A stretch of 64,000 bases of DNA from Paenibacillus aquistagni (lineage in GTDB: Bacteria; Bacillota; Bacilli; Paenibacillales; Paenibacillaceae). Where the stretch lies: NCBI RefSeq assembly GCF_900177815.1, contig NZ_FXAZ01000012.1:1-64000 (forward strand), read 5' to 3'. Shown piece after piece: positions 53,393 to 61,598 of this stretch (its first letter is position 1; every line of letters starts with the position of its first letter). The translations under genes were made by a program, and so were the position numbers. The notes beneath the pieces are model-generated. The model was not told where the DNA came from, made no database searches, and saw only the letters and a program-made list of their open reading frames with translations.

Positions 53393-53830
53393 ATGCGTAC
53401 GACATATATGGCGAAACCAGCTGAAGTAGAACGCAAATGGTTCGTTATCGATGCAGAAGGAAAGACGCTTGGTCGTCTTGCTTCTGAAGCAGCGGCTTTG
53501 ATCCGCGGTAAGCATAAGCCAACATTCACACCACATGTGGATGGCGGTGACTTCGTAGTTATCATTAATGCAGAAAAAGTAGTATTGTCCGGCAACAAAC
53601 TTGCTGACAAGAAATACTATCGTCACTCCTTGCATCCAGGTGGATTGAAAGTGACAACAGCTCAAGAAATGTTGGCAAACAAGCCTGAGCGCATGATCGA
53701 ACTTGCTGTTCATGGCATGTTGCCTAAGACTCGTATGGGTAACAAAATGAAGCTTCGTTTGAAAGCATATGCTGGCGCAGAACATCCACATCAAGCACAA
53801 CAACCTGAAGTTTACGAACTTCGCGGTTAA
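53393..53830 (+). CDS. rplM: Large ribosomal subunit protein uL13
   Basis: A 145-aa early-assembly protein. [20 protein letters not shown] and [20 protein letters not shown] are conserved. AGAGGAGGA precedes ATG 53393. It is followed 20 bases later by rpsI. Confidence 0.98.
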   Translation: MRTTYMAKPAEVERKWFVIDAEGKTLGRLASEAAALIRGKHKPTFTPHVDGGDFVVIINAEKVVLSGNKLADKKYYRHSLHPGGLKVTTAQEMLANKPERMIELAVHGMLPKTRMGNKMKLRLKAYAGAEHPHQAQQPEVYELRG

Positions 53831-53850
53831 TTAAAAGGGAGGACAGTTTC

Positions 53851-54243
53851 ATGGCACAAGTACAATACTATGGGACAGGTCGTCGTAAGCATTCCGTAGC
53901 GCGTGTTCGCCTCGTACCAGGTGAAGGCCGCATCGTTATCAATAAACGTGACCTTAATGAATACTTCGGTTTGGAAACTTTGAAGTTGATCGTAAAACAA
54001 CCTCTGAACCTTACAGAGACAGTTGGAAAATACGATGTGTTGGTTATCGCTCATGGTGGCGGTATCTCCGGTCAAGCAGGCGCAATTCGTCACGGTATCT
54101 CCCGTGCGTTGCTCAAAGCGGATCCTGAGCTTCGTCCAGCATTGAAAAAAGCTGGCTTCTTGACTCGTGACCCACGTATGAAAGAACGTAAAAAGTATGG
54201 ACTCAAAGCTGCACGTCGTGCACCTCAGTTCTCGAAACGTTAA
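53851..54243 (+). CDS. rpsI: Small ribosomal subunit protein uS9
   Basis: A 130-aa protein whose C-terminal tail reaches the P-site t[22 protein letters not shown] near the start, [20 protein letters not shown], and the [16 protein letters not shown] end. AAGGGAGG precedes ATG 53851. Confidence 0.98.
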   Translation: MAQVQYYGTGRRKHSVARVRLVPGEGRIVINKRDLNEYFGLETLKLIVKQPLNLTETVGKYDVLVIAHGGGISGQAGAIRHGISRALLKADPELRPALKKAGFLTRDPRMKERKKYGLKAARRAPQFSKR

Positions 54244-54391
54244 TATCCTGCTTGCAGGAGTGCAAAGCCTCGAATCTTATGGTTCGAGGCTTTTTTGCGT
54301 TTAGTGGAACATAGGCATCATGATGATAATGGTGCCACAGCTCAAGCCGGGTTGCTAAGATACCATGCTGATGGCTAATAAACATTAGCAT
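54203..54391 (-). CDS. Candidate small minus-strand gene
   Basis: This frame codes for 62 aa (60 aa from the second ATG at 54385), starting [20 protein letters not shown], with a His-rich HHYHHD stretch. Its support is the ordered signals on the minus strand: an extended -10 TGCTATAAT (54442-54434), then GGAGGAGA (54400-54393), then ATGs 4 and 10 bases beyond GGAGG. Against it, the 3' part reads through the rpsI terminator and 41 bases into the rpsI end, so the tail composition is unusual. I do not recognise the family. It may be a real short gene, or a leader RNA with a chance frame. Confidence 0.35.
   Translation of the reverse strand: MLMFISHQHGILATRLELWHHYHHDAYVPLNAKKPRTIRFEALHSCKQDINVSRTEVHDVQL
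54264..54297 (+). terminator. Terminator after rpsI
   Basis: AAAGCCTCGAA (54264-54274) pairs with TTCGAGGCTTT (54283-54293), followed by more T. A second hairpin TCCTGC-TT-GCAGGA precedes it at 54246-54259. Confidence 0.93.
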
Positions 54392-54487
54392 TTCTCCTCC
54401 AATAAGAGGTATTTAGTTGCCCATGCAGAATGAATTATAGCAAGAACGTCGAAATGTACCTCTTCACAAGATGGGAGCGTGTAAGGA

Positions 54488-55678
54488 ATGGAGCATACCA
54501 AGCTTGATGGTTCAGTAACGATGCAAGCAAACAATGAAGGAGCACAGGATCGAGAGTTTTGGCTGAAGAGCCTCGAGCGTTTGTCTCGGCCGGTATTGGA
54601 AGCGCTAGCAGAAGACCGGCTAAGAGAACGAATGCCTATAGAGTCCTCTGGGTCAGATCGAGCCTTATATACGCATTTGGAAGCGATAGGACGCTTATTA
54701 TGCGGAATCGCGCCATGGCTGGATGCCAACCATGGCGACAGCCAGGAGCAGGCGTTAAGAGCAGAATTTCGGGAGCTGACGACAAAGGCGCTGGAACATG
54801 CATTTGATCCTACGGCTAAGGACTATATGAACTTGGCGAAGGGCTATCAGCCAATTGTGGATGCCGCATTTTTATGCCAAGCCATTCTTCGTGCTCCAAA
54901 TACGCTGTGGCATGAGCAGCGCGAGCAAGTTAAGACGAATATAATTCATGGCATAAAGCAGACAAGAACAAGAAAGCCGTACTTCAACAATTGGCTGTTG
55001 TTCTCAGGCATGATGGAAACGATGCTGTATCATTGTGGAGAATCTGATTGGGATCCGATGCGAATAGACTACGGCATCAAGCAGCATGAGCAGTGGTATG
55101 TCGGTGATGGGGTATACGGGGATGGCATCCATTATCACGCGGACTATTATAACAGCTTCGTGATTCAACCGATGCTGCTTGATATGGTTGAGACGGTGGG
55201 ACAGGAGTATCCCGATTGGTCTAAGCGTTATGAGGTGATAAAAGGAAGAGCACAGCGATATGCCGAACAATTGGAGCGAATGATCTCTCCTGAGGGGACC
55301 TTTCCACCACTTGGACGATCCATTGCTTACCGAACAGGCGCATTTCAATTATTAGCTCAGCTGGCATGGAAGGGGCAGCTGCCAGAGAGTCTACAGCCAG
55401 CACAAGTTCGCGGAGCACTGACAGCAGTGATGAAGCGCTGCTTGGATGTCCCGAATACTTATGATGAGCAGGGCTGGCTTAGAATAGGCCTGAGCGGCCA
55501 TCAACCAAGTTTGGGAGAGGAGTATATTTCAACAGGCAGCCTGTACTTATGCTCTACGGTATTGTTACCGCTAGCATTGTCTCCAGAGGACTCCTATTGG
55601 AATGGAACGGAGCCATGGACCTCTAAACGCCTCTGGTCAGGCACTGATAGTGCAGCCGATCATGCCCTATACCCATAA
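54488..55678 (+). CDS. DUF2264 domain-containing protein
   Basis: A 396-aa protein covering the full DUF2264 domain: W-rich helical repeats, NNWLLFSGMMETMLYHCGE, and the signature WYVGDGVYGDGIHYHADYYN near residue 198. The fold of the family is an alpha/alpha toroid resembling glycoside hydrolases and lyases, and some members sit in polysaccharide-use loci, so a carbohydrate role is possible but unproven. It has no signal peptide, so it is probably cytoplasmic. It stands alone between rpsI and cysH with its own terminator, and looks like an accessory insert. ATG 54488 follows GTAAGGA. Confidence 0.8.
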   Translation: MEHTKLDGSVTMQANNEGAQDREFWLKSLERLSRPVLEALAEDRLRERMPIESSGSDRALYTHLEAIGRLLCGIAPWLDANHGDSQEQALRAEFRELTTKALEHAFDPTAKDYMNLAKGYQPIVDAAFLCQAILRAPNTLWHEQREQVKTNIIHGIKQTRTRKPYFNNWLLFSGMMETMLYHCGESDWDPMRIDYGIKQHEQWYVGDGVYGDGIHYHADYYNSFVIQPMLLDMVETVGQEYPDWSKRYEVIKGRAQRYAEQLERMISPEGTFPPLGRSIAYRTGAFQLLAQLAWKGQLPESLQPAQVRGALTAVMKRCLDVPNTYDEQGWLRIGLSGHQPSLGEEYISTGSLYLCSTVLLPLALSPEDSYWNGTEPWTSKRLWSGTDSAADHALYP

Positions 55679-55692
55679 AACCAAAAACAACC

Positions 55693-55721
55693 AACCGGTG
55701 CTTAGGCACCGGTTTATTTTT
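55693..55721 (+). terminator. Terminator after the DUF2264 gene
   Basis: AACCGGTGC (55693-55701) pairs with GCACCGGTT (55706-55714), then TATTTTTG. The stem is perfect over 9 bp. Confidence 0.9.
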
Positions 55722-55755
55722 GTTGAATACTTTGTATCATAATGAAAAAAAGCAA

Positions 55756-55784
55756 TTGACAATTAGAGGAAATTTTATTATGCT
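55756..55784 (+). promoter_or_regulatory. Promoter of cysH-sat
   Basis: TTGACA at 55756-55761 and TATGCT at 55779-55784 with a 17-base spacer, 55 bases before cysH. I see no S-box or T-box in the short leader, so control may be by a repressor; none was identified. Confidence 0.72.
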
Positions 55785-55838
55785 GAATTCATTAAACATA
55801 CCCAAATAGTAGGGATTGAGTTTGGAGGATAGGGCTTT

Positions 55839-56534
55839 ATGAATTTATTGGAGAAAGAAGCGTTAATTCAAGAGCGCGCCGTGCACTTTGAGACCGCTCC
55901 GCCTGAAGAAATTATGGCTTGGGCCGCAGAGACATTTCCGAATCTCACCTTTGCCTGCAGCTTTGGCGCAGAGGATGTCGTCATTGTTGATATGCTGCAG
56001 AAGATTAGCCCATCGACGGATATCTTTTACTTAGACACCGATTTTCATTTTGATGAAACGTATGAGACTCGTGACCGCATCGCTTCCAACTACAACCTAG
56101 AATTCAACCGCGTAAGTCCTCAAATTACTCCTGAAGAGCAAGCCGAACAATACGGACCAGAGCTATGGAAGACCAGCCCCAACACCTGCTGCAACATCCG
56201 CAAAGTCGAACCACTAACCCAGATTCTAAGCAAATATGACGCATGGATTACCGGAATCCGCCGCGATCAAGCTCCGACCCGCGCAAACGCCAAGATGATT
56301 GAATATGATACGAAGTTTGGATTAGTGAAGTTTAATCCACTCGCTGCGTGGACGTCGGAAGACGTCTGGAATTATATTAAAGCTAACAACATTATATACA
56401 ATCCACTTCACGATCAGCATTATCCAAGCATTGGCTGCAAGTATTGCACGCGTCCTGTTATGGAGGGTGAAGACCCTCGCGCAGGCCGCTGGTCGAACTC
56501 AGAGAAGATCGAATGCGGATTGCATCAAGGATGA
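55839..56534 (+). CDS. cysH: Adenylyl-sulfate (APS) reductase, CysH family
   Basis: A 231-aa reductase that turns activated sulfate into sulfite using thioredoxin. [14 protein letters not shown] near residue 40 starts the nucleotide-binding fold. The Cys pair in NTCCNIRK and the CKYC pair in GCKYCTRPV are the four ligands of the 4Fe-4S cluster that marks the APS-using type, and ECGLH near the C-terminus holds the catalytic Cys. GGAGGA precedes ATG 55839. With sat next to it and no APS kinase gene here, a direct APS route is consistent. Confidence 0.93.
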   Translation: MNLLEKEALIQERAVHFETAPPEEIMAWAAETFPNLTFACSFGAEDVVIVDMLQKISPSTDIFYLDTDFHFDETYETRDRIASNYNLEFNRVSPQITPEEQAEQYGPELWKTSPNTCCNIRKVEPLTQILSKYDAWITGIRRDQAPTRANAKMIEYDTKFGLVKFNPLAAWTSEDVWNYIKANNIIYNPLHDQHYPSIGCKYCTRPVMEGEDPRAGRWSNSEKIECGLHQG

Positions 56535-56551
56535 GAGGAGTCAATTCAAGA

Positions 56552-57724
56552 ATGACAGCGATCAACCCACACGGTGGACAATTAATCAATCGTCTTGTTG
56601 AAGGGGAGGCCAAGGCTTTCCTGCTTAAGCAATTATCCGATGCGCCTGTTATACCGATTAGCCGGTGGACGATCTCTGATTTGGATCTTATTGGCGTAGG
56701 CGCATTTTCACCGCTTACTGGATTTATGAACCAAGAAGACTATGAAAGTGTCGTTGCATCGATGAGACTTGCAGATGGCACGGTATGGTCGATTCCTATT
56801 ACGCTTGCTGTGCAGCCTGAACTCGCAGCCACCTTGAAGATAGGTGCAACCGCTGCGCTTGTAGGAGAAGAAGATCAGATTACGTATGGTGCTATCAATA
56901 TTGAATCCATCTATACGATCGATCCGCTGCATGAAGCCGTTAATGTATTTAAGACCTCAGACACTGCTCATCCCGGCGTTCAGAAGCTGTTAGAACGGCC
57001 TACAACGGTCGTGGGCGGCAGTATTCAAGTGATACAGCGTCCGAAGCCAGAACGTTTTGAAGACTATTATTTTGATCCTGCCGAGACCCGTCGTTTATTC
57101 GCGGAAAAAGGGTGGAATACGGTAGTCGGCTTCCAAACACGCAACCCTGTTCACCGGGCTCATGAGTACATTCAAAAGAGTGCCATGGAGATTGTAGATG
57201 CGCTGTTCTTGAATCCGCTAGTTGGAGAGACCAAGTCCGATGATGTGCCTGCTGATGTTCGCATGAGAAGTTATCTAGCGCTGTTAGAAGGCTACTATCC
57301 GAAGGATCGGGTATTCTTGGGCGTCTTCCCTGCTGCAATGCGATATGCGGGCCCTAGAGAGGCGATTTTCCATGCGATTGTCCGCAAAAACTATGGGTGC
57401 ACGCACTTTATTGTCGGCCGTGATCATGCTGGAGTAGGTGACTACTACGGGACCTATGAAGCGCAAGAGATCTTCCGCCGCTTCACACCGGAGGAGCTAG
57501 ACATTACGCCATTATTTTTTGAACATAGCTTCTTTTGCACGAAGTGCGGCAATATGGCTTCCAGTAAGACCTGTCCGCACAACAAGGAAGATCATTTGAC
57601 CTTATCGGGAACAAAAGTAAGAGCGCTATTACGAGACGGCATCTGTCCACCGCCTGAATTCTCAAGACCAGAGGTGGCCAAGATTCTCATTGAAGGCATG
57701 GCAGAGCAGACCGCGAATGTATAA
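56552..57724 (+). CDS. sat: Sulfate adenylyltransferase (ATP sulfurylase)
   Basis: A 390-aa single-domain enzyme that makes APS from ATP and sulfate. The active-site [15 protein letters not shown] (HxxH type) lies near residue 193, [12 protein letters not shown] follows, and a C-terminal [15 protein letters not shown] zinc-like knuckle is present. AGAGGAG sits 11 bases before ATG 56552; the frame from 56513 overlaps cysH and was dropped. It works directly before CysH in sulfate assimilation. Confidence 0.95.
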   Translation: MTAINPHGGQLINRLVEGEAKAFLLKQLSDAPVIPISRWTISDLDLIGVGAFSPLTGFMNQEDYESVVASMRLADGTVWSIPITLAVQPELAATLKIGATAALVGEEDQITYGAINIESIYTIDPLHEAVNVFKTSDTAHPGVQKLLERPTTVVGGSIQVIQRPKPERFEDYYFDPAETRRLFAEKGWNTVVGFQTRNPVHRAHEYIQKSAMEIVDALFLNPLVGETKSDDVPADVRMRSYLALLEGYYPKDRVFLGVFPAAMRYAGPREAIFHAIVRKNYGCTHFIVGRDHAGVGDYYGTYEAQEIFRRFTPEELDITPLFFEHSFFCTKCGNMASSKTCPHNKEDHLTLSGTKVRALLRDGICPPPEFSRPEVAKILIEGMAEQTANV

Positions 57725-57817
57725 GCTTAATCAAGATTAATATTAATGAGGCGAATGACTATTGTAATGGATAGGCTTCGCTTCTTTTTTATATCGTGAA
57801 TGGCTTTCAGGACATGC

Positions 57818-57846
57818 GTATATTTGTCCAGCTCCTCCCATATAGT
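57818..57846 (+). promoter_or_regulatory. Possible sigma-E promoter of cwlD
   Basis: GTATATT at 57818-57824 and CATATAGT at 57839-57846 are 14 bases apart, close to the mother-cell sigma-E consensus. The location, 36 bases before the cwlD start, fits a gene known to be sporulation-controlled in Bacillus. Confidence 0.45.
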
Positions 57847-57881
57847 TGAATGAGGGTATGGACAGGAGGTCGAGTCGTGAG

Positions 57882-58643
57882 ATGCCAAAGAAGGCTAGAA
57901 AGCATTTTATTTTGTGGATATCGCTAAAAAGAGTCAGGCAATGGGCGTTAAGTCTTACCTTGATTGCTGCGGTATTCATCATTATGACCGTAGATATTCC
58001 AACGGAAAAAACATGGACAAACTGGACTTTGCCGCTTGCAGGGCGTGTTATTGCCTTAGATGCTGGACATGGTGGGCCGGACGGGGGAGCTTCAAGCAAA
58101 CAAGGGCTTATTGAAAAGGACATTAATCTTGCGATCACGCTTCATTTGCGCGATTATTTGCAGCAAGCGGGTGCAGTTGTTGTAATGACAAGAGAAAGCG
58201 ATGTAGATCTAGCTAATGAAGGCACGAAAGGATACTCTAAGCGAAAGGCAGAGGATCTCAAAAATCGCATACAGCTTATACAGGCCAAAAAGGCAGAGCT
58301 GCTCGTAAGCATCCATATGAACAGTATTCCTTCAGATCGATGGAGCGGAGCGCAAACCTTTTACTCCGGTGCAATCAAGCAGAATGAGAGTCTTGCTTAC
58401 TTCATCCAAGAAGAGATTAAGCGCAATCTTGAGAATACAGAGCGAGTAGCAAAGGCGGACGATCGCAACTTATATTTGCTAAGAAATGTAGATATCCCGT
58501 CCGCGCTTGTTGAAGTTGGATTCTTATCTCACCCAGTCGAATCGCGCATGCTGGCTGATGATCAGTATCAAATAAAAGTAGCGGCTTCGATCTACAAGGG
58601 CATCTTGAGATACATGTCAGGCGAGTCCATCACTCATCATTAA
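57882..58643 (+). CDS. cwlD: N-acetylmuramoyl-L-alanine amidase CwlD
   Basis: A 253-aa amidase that, with PdaA, makes muramic-delta-lactam in the spore cortex so it can be degraded on germination. An N-terminal membrane helix (WALSLTLIAAVFIIMTV) anchors the amidase_3 domain. Zinc ligands are in DAGHGGPDGGA, the conserved Glu in LIEKDINLAI, and SIHMNS; the catalytic Glu is in ALVEVGFLSH. ATG 57882 lies 12 bases after AGGAGG, rather far; ATG 57858 is an alternative. It opens the sporulation cluster. Confidence 0.93.
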   Translation: MPKKARKHFILWISLKRVRQWALSLTLIAAVFIIMTVDIPTEKTWTNWTLPLAGRVIALDAGHGGPDGGASSKQGLIEKDINLAITLHLRDYLQQAGAVVVMTRESDVDLANEGTKGYSKRKAEDLKNRIQLIQAKKAELLVSIHMNSIPSDRWSGAQTFYSGAIKQNESLAYFIQEEIKRNLENTERVAKADDRNLYLLRNVDIPSALVEVGFLSHPVESRMLADDQYQIKVAASIYKGILRYMSGESITHH

Positions 58644-58645
58644 TG

Positions 58646-58654
58646 TGATATAAT
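58646..58654 (+). promoter_or_regulatory. Extended -10 promoter before mrp
   Basis: TGATATAAT at 58646-58654 is an extended -10 (TG-N-TATAAT) placed just after the cwlD stop. The -35 region is weak. Confidence 0.5.
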
Positions 58655-58713
58655 AGCATGGGACAGAGGAAAGAAATGCCTATTAACCTATAGATAGAGA
58701 TGGGGTGTGCATC

Positions 58714-59832
58714 TTGATTACACGCGAGCAACTAACAGAAGCGCTGCAAGAGCTGACAGAGCCAGTAAGCGGTCAATCCTTTACTTCGCTGCAATGGATT
58801 CGAGATGTGATGATCAAGCCGGATAATGTATCCTTAACGATCCTCCTTTCGCCTGATGCGGCTGATTCCCAAGTAAGAGAACAGCTCATAACTGATGCGA
58901 AGTCTCGGCTGGCGCTGTATGGGGTTGAACAAGCCCATATTCGCCTTCGTTTGGCCTCAGAGCAGGAATTGATCCAGGCCGGACTGCAAGAAGCAGGAGG
59001 TAGTACAATGAACCAGGACCCTCATGCTCCACAAGGGCATGGAGCAGCCCTGGATGCGCTAAGTCCGCTGCTTCATCCTGACAGCAGGACAACATTTATT
59101 GCAGTTGCAAGCGGCAAGGGTGGAGTGGGCAAGTCTACGGTAACGGTTAATTTAGCGGTTGCCTTGGCAAGGTTAGGTAAAAAAGTAGGACTTATTGATG
59201 CGGATATTTATGGCTTTAGTGTGCCTGACATGATGGGGATTGAGGATCGTCCTGCTGTTGTGGATGAACGTGTAGTGCCTATCGAACGATTTGGTGTTCA
59301 GATCATGTCGATGGGCTTCTTTGTGGAAGACAACAGTCCAGTTGTATGGCGTGGGCCCATGCTCGGCAAGATGCTCCGCAACTTCTTTGCAGAAGTGGCT
59401 TGGGGAGAACTAGATGTTGTTCTCTTGGACCTGCCTCCAGGGACTGGAGATGTTGCGCTTGATATCCATCAGATGATTCCGCAAAGCAAAGAAATCATCG
59501 TCACAACCCCTCATGGTACCGCCGCATTTGTTGCTGCGCGAGCGGGGACGATGGCGATGTCCACCAATCATGAGATTATTGGCGTCGTCGAGAACATGGC
59601 GTATATGCAGTGTGGAAGTTGCGGTGAGAAGGAATACGTATTTGGTCGAGGCGGTGGAGGCAAGCTGGCAGAAGCACTCCATGCTCCGCTGCTTGCGCAG
59701 ATACCATTAGGAGCAGCCGACAATCATCCACAGGAACCAGATTTCTCGCCATCCGTATATAAAGCAGACCATCCAATTGGACAGCTGTATTTGGAATTGG
59801 CCCAATCATTGATTGATAAGGGACAAGTGTAA
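58714..59832 (+). CDS. salA: Mrp/SalA family P-loop ATPase
   Basis: A 372-aa protein with an N-terminal MIP18-like domain (MITREQLTEALQELTEPVSG), a linker, then a ParA/MinD-type ATPase with deviant Walker A SGKGGVGKST near residue 133 and DLPPGTGD. A CGSC pair near residue 300 may bind iron-sulfur. Homologues carry Fe-S clusters to apoproteins; in Bacillus the orthologue in this position, SalA, also affects regulation of exoprotease genes. TTG 58714 was chosen, 8 bases after GGGG. It lies between cwlD and gerD as in Bacillus. Confidence 0.9.
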   Translation: MITREQLTEALQELTEPVSGQSFTSLQWIRDVMIKPDNVSLTILLSPDAADSQVREQLITDAKSRLALYGVEQAHIRLRLASEQELIQAGLQEAGGSTMNQDPHAPQGHGAALDALSPLLHPDSRTTFIAVASGKGGVGKSTVTVNLAVALARLGKKVGLIDADIYGFSVPDMMGIEDRPAVVDERVVPIERFGVQIMSMGFFVEDNSPVVWRGPMLGKMLRNFFAEVAWGELDVVLLDLPPGTGDVALDIHQMIPQSKEIIVTTPHGTAAFVAARAGTMAMSTNHEIIGVVENMAYMQCGSCGEKEYVFGRGGGGKLAEALHAPLLAQIPLGAADNHPQEPDFSPSVYKADHPIGQLYLELAQSLIDKGQV

Positions 59833-59922
59833 CGGTGTAACTGGCATTCCAGCTGAAGCGGGTTGAACCGTGTACGTTGTCTAATGGAGCAGCTGGACTG
59901 CAGCGCAATTGAATAAAATAAG

Positions 59923-59953
59923 AAAGGGAGACTCTGTAGAGCTCCCTTTTTTT
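59923..59953 (+). terminator. Terminator after mrp/salA
   Basis: AAAGGGAG-A-CTCT pairs with AGAG-CTCCCTTT (59923-59949, one bulge, 2-base loop), followed by T residues. Confidence 0.93.
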
Positions 59954-60090
59954 GATTTGATCAACTGTAATTGGTCAAAGAGGCTGTGAGCAGATTAGCT
60001 TTTGAACTAATAAATGGGTGACACCATTACACACCGGCCAAGATATGTGGCACTGATCTGTAGGAAAGAGATGCTGTTTGGTGATTGCCT

Positions 60091-60765
60091 TTATTGACCT
60101 CCACCCTGACCACCACCACCGCCGCCGCTTGAGCCGCCTTCTTCACCTTGACCACCGTTCTGGCCCTGCTGGCCTTCTTGCTCGGAACCTTGCTGCTGCT
60201 TGGGTTCGAGCTCTTCCTTTACCACTTTAGACAGAAGCTCCATCACTTGTAGTTTGAATAGCGGGGTATTCATGGACTCCTTCATAATCGCCATAAGCTG
60301 CTTGCGATATTCTGGTGTTTTCATGATATCCAGATATGCTTTCATCATATCCGGGGATTTCAAGACATCGCCCACGGCTTGTTGATACGTAGGATCTTTG
60401 ATCAATTCTTTATGAAGCTGCTTATTATCACTATTAATAACTTTGGCAAATTCAGCTGCAAATTTCGGGTCTTTCATGATTTTTTCAAACTCTTTTTGGT
60501 AATCGGGGGAGACTAGGGTATCCTTCACTGCTAAACGTACTTGCTCTTGTGCCTGTTGAGTATTCAGGGACTGCATTTGCATGGAGCCGCTTTGAGAGGA
60601 CTGAATAGCCTTTTGGGCTTCTTCAGTCTTCAAAATGTCGACCACCATCGTTTTCATCTCTTTATAATCCATCTGATTACTTGAAGACTGCTCCTGACCA
60701 CATCCTGTTGCAAGTAGCAAAATGGCCAATAAGGGCATAACTCCCCGAATGATGGCAGATCTCAT
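60091..60765 (-). CDS. gerD: Spore germination lipoprotein GerD
   Basis: A 224-aa lipoprotein needed for clustering of germinant receptors in the spore inner membrane. The signal peptide MRSAIIRGVMPLLAILLLAT leads to Cys22 (ATGC lipobox). The middle is helical with EYRKQLMAIMKESMNTPLFK, a family block. The tail (about residues 190-224) is Gly, Gln and Glu rich and ends in a Gly run; it is longer than in B. subtilis. AAAGGAGAT precedes ATG 60765 on the minus strand. It diverges from kbaA and has a sigma-G-like promoter. Confidence 0.92.
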   Translation of the reverse strand: MRSAIIRGVMPLLAILLLATGCGQEQSSSNQMDYKEMKTMVVDILKTEEAQKAIQSSQSGSMQMQSLNTQQAQEQVRLAVKDTLVSPDYQKEFEKIMKDPKFAAEFAKVINSDNKQLHKELIKDPTYQQAVGDVLKSPDMMKAYLDIMKTPEYRKQLMAIMKESMNTPLFKLQVMELLSKVVKEELEPKQQQGSEQEGQQGQNGGQGEEGGSSGGGGGGQGGGQ

Positions 60766-60798
60766 GGGCTGATCTCCTTTCCTTAACCTCTTCACGCG

Positions 60799-60828
60799 TA
60801 GTATGTCGTAACAATTTATGAATTATGA
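60799..60828 (-). promoter_or_regulatory. Possible sigma-G promoter of gerD
   Basis: On the minus strand, TCATA (60828-60824) and CATACTA (60805-60799) are 18 bases apart. CATNNTA is the sigma-G -10 form, while the -35 lacks the usual G. The site is 34 bases before gerD. Confidence 0.4.
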
Positions 60829-60893
60829 AGAACAGCGATAGTTTTTTGTTGAGCCTACTGGTAAAATAATGAATATTGTGGAGGTGAAGCAGC

Positions 60894-61514
60894 GTGAACA
60901 TGAAGAAGTGGCTGCACTTATTTTGGACATCCATTTGTGTTGGGGGAGGATTGATGCTGCTAACAGGCTTGTCCATACAGCTTTTTCAGCAGGAGCTGTC
61001 GAATATGAAGGGTGCTGGGGACATCCTAATTAATGTGTTGCAGCTTATTTTTAGTGGATTCATGATCAGTGTGTATGCGCAAATGGGCTTCTTCGCATAT
61101 CTGACCCTGAATTATATTGCTTTAGGCTTTTTCAAGAAAAGCTGGCTTTACATTCAAGTGATTATTACTGTCTTTGTGCTGCTTGATGTTATGTTCTTGC
61201 GGACCATGCTTGGCGGCAATGGCAAATTACAAACCGATATTATTCTTGGACTTGCTTTGCTTGCCATTGCTTATATCGTTGCTAAATTCAAGGTTCGAGC
61301 GACGAATAAAGCCGCACTTATCCCGACTATGTTTTTTATGATCGCAGGCACGGCAGTGGAGACATTGTCTGCCTTGAATATTAGCAATGTGGCCACTTGG
61401 TTTGTATTTATACCATTGGTTGCCTGTAATGCGCATCAGATTCTGATCCTGCATCGATTAGTGGGGCAGAAGGGCAACGCCAGTACGGTGGAAACAGCTG
61501 GTGCTGCTAGCTGA
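60894..61514 (+). CDS. kbaA: KinB-signalling pathway activation protein KbaA
   Basis: A 206-aa membrane protein with about six helices; homologues activate the KinB branch of the sporulation phosphorelay in Bacillus. Family blocks are WTSICVGGGLMLLTGL and MISVYAQMGFFAYLTLNYIA. GTG 60894 follows GGAGG (60880-60884) by 9 bases; ATG 60900 is an alternative. A bidirectional terminator separates it from pdaB. Confidence 0.9.
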   Translation: MNMKKWLHLFWTSICVGGGLMLLTGLSIQLFQQELSNMKGAGDILINVLQLIFSGFMISVYAQMGFFAYLTLNYIALGFFKKSWLYIQVIITVFVLLDVMFLRTMLGGNGKLQTDIILGLALLAIAYIVAKFKVRATNKAALIPTMFFMIAGTAVETLSALNISNVATWFVFIPLVACNAHQILILHRLVGQKGNASTVETAGAAS

Positions 61515-61525
61515 ATGGCGATGAC

Positions 61526-61556
61526 AAAAAAGAGCTGACATGGTCAGCTCTTTTTC
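61526..61556. terminator. Bidirectional terminator between kbaA and pdaB
   Basis: GAGCTGAC (61532-61539) and GTCAGCTC (61543-61550), flanked by A's on the left and T's on the right, can end both converging transcripts. Confidence 0.93.
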
Positions 61557-61598
61557 TGCTTATACTGTTACAGTGGCTCATCGTGTCCTTAAAAAGAA

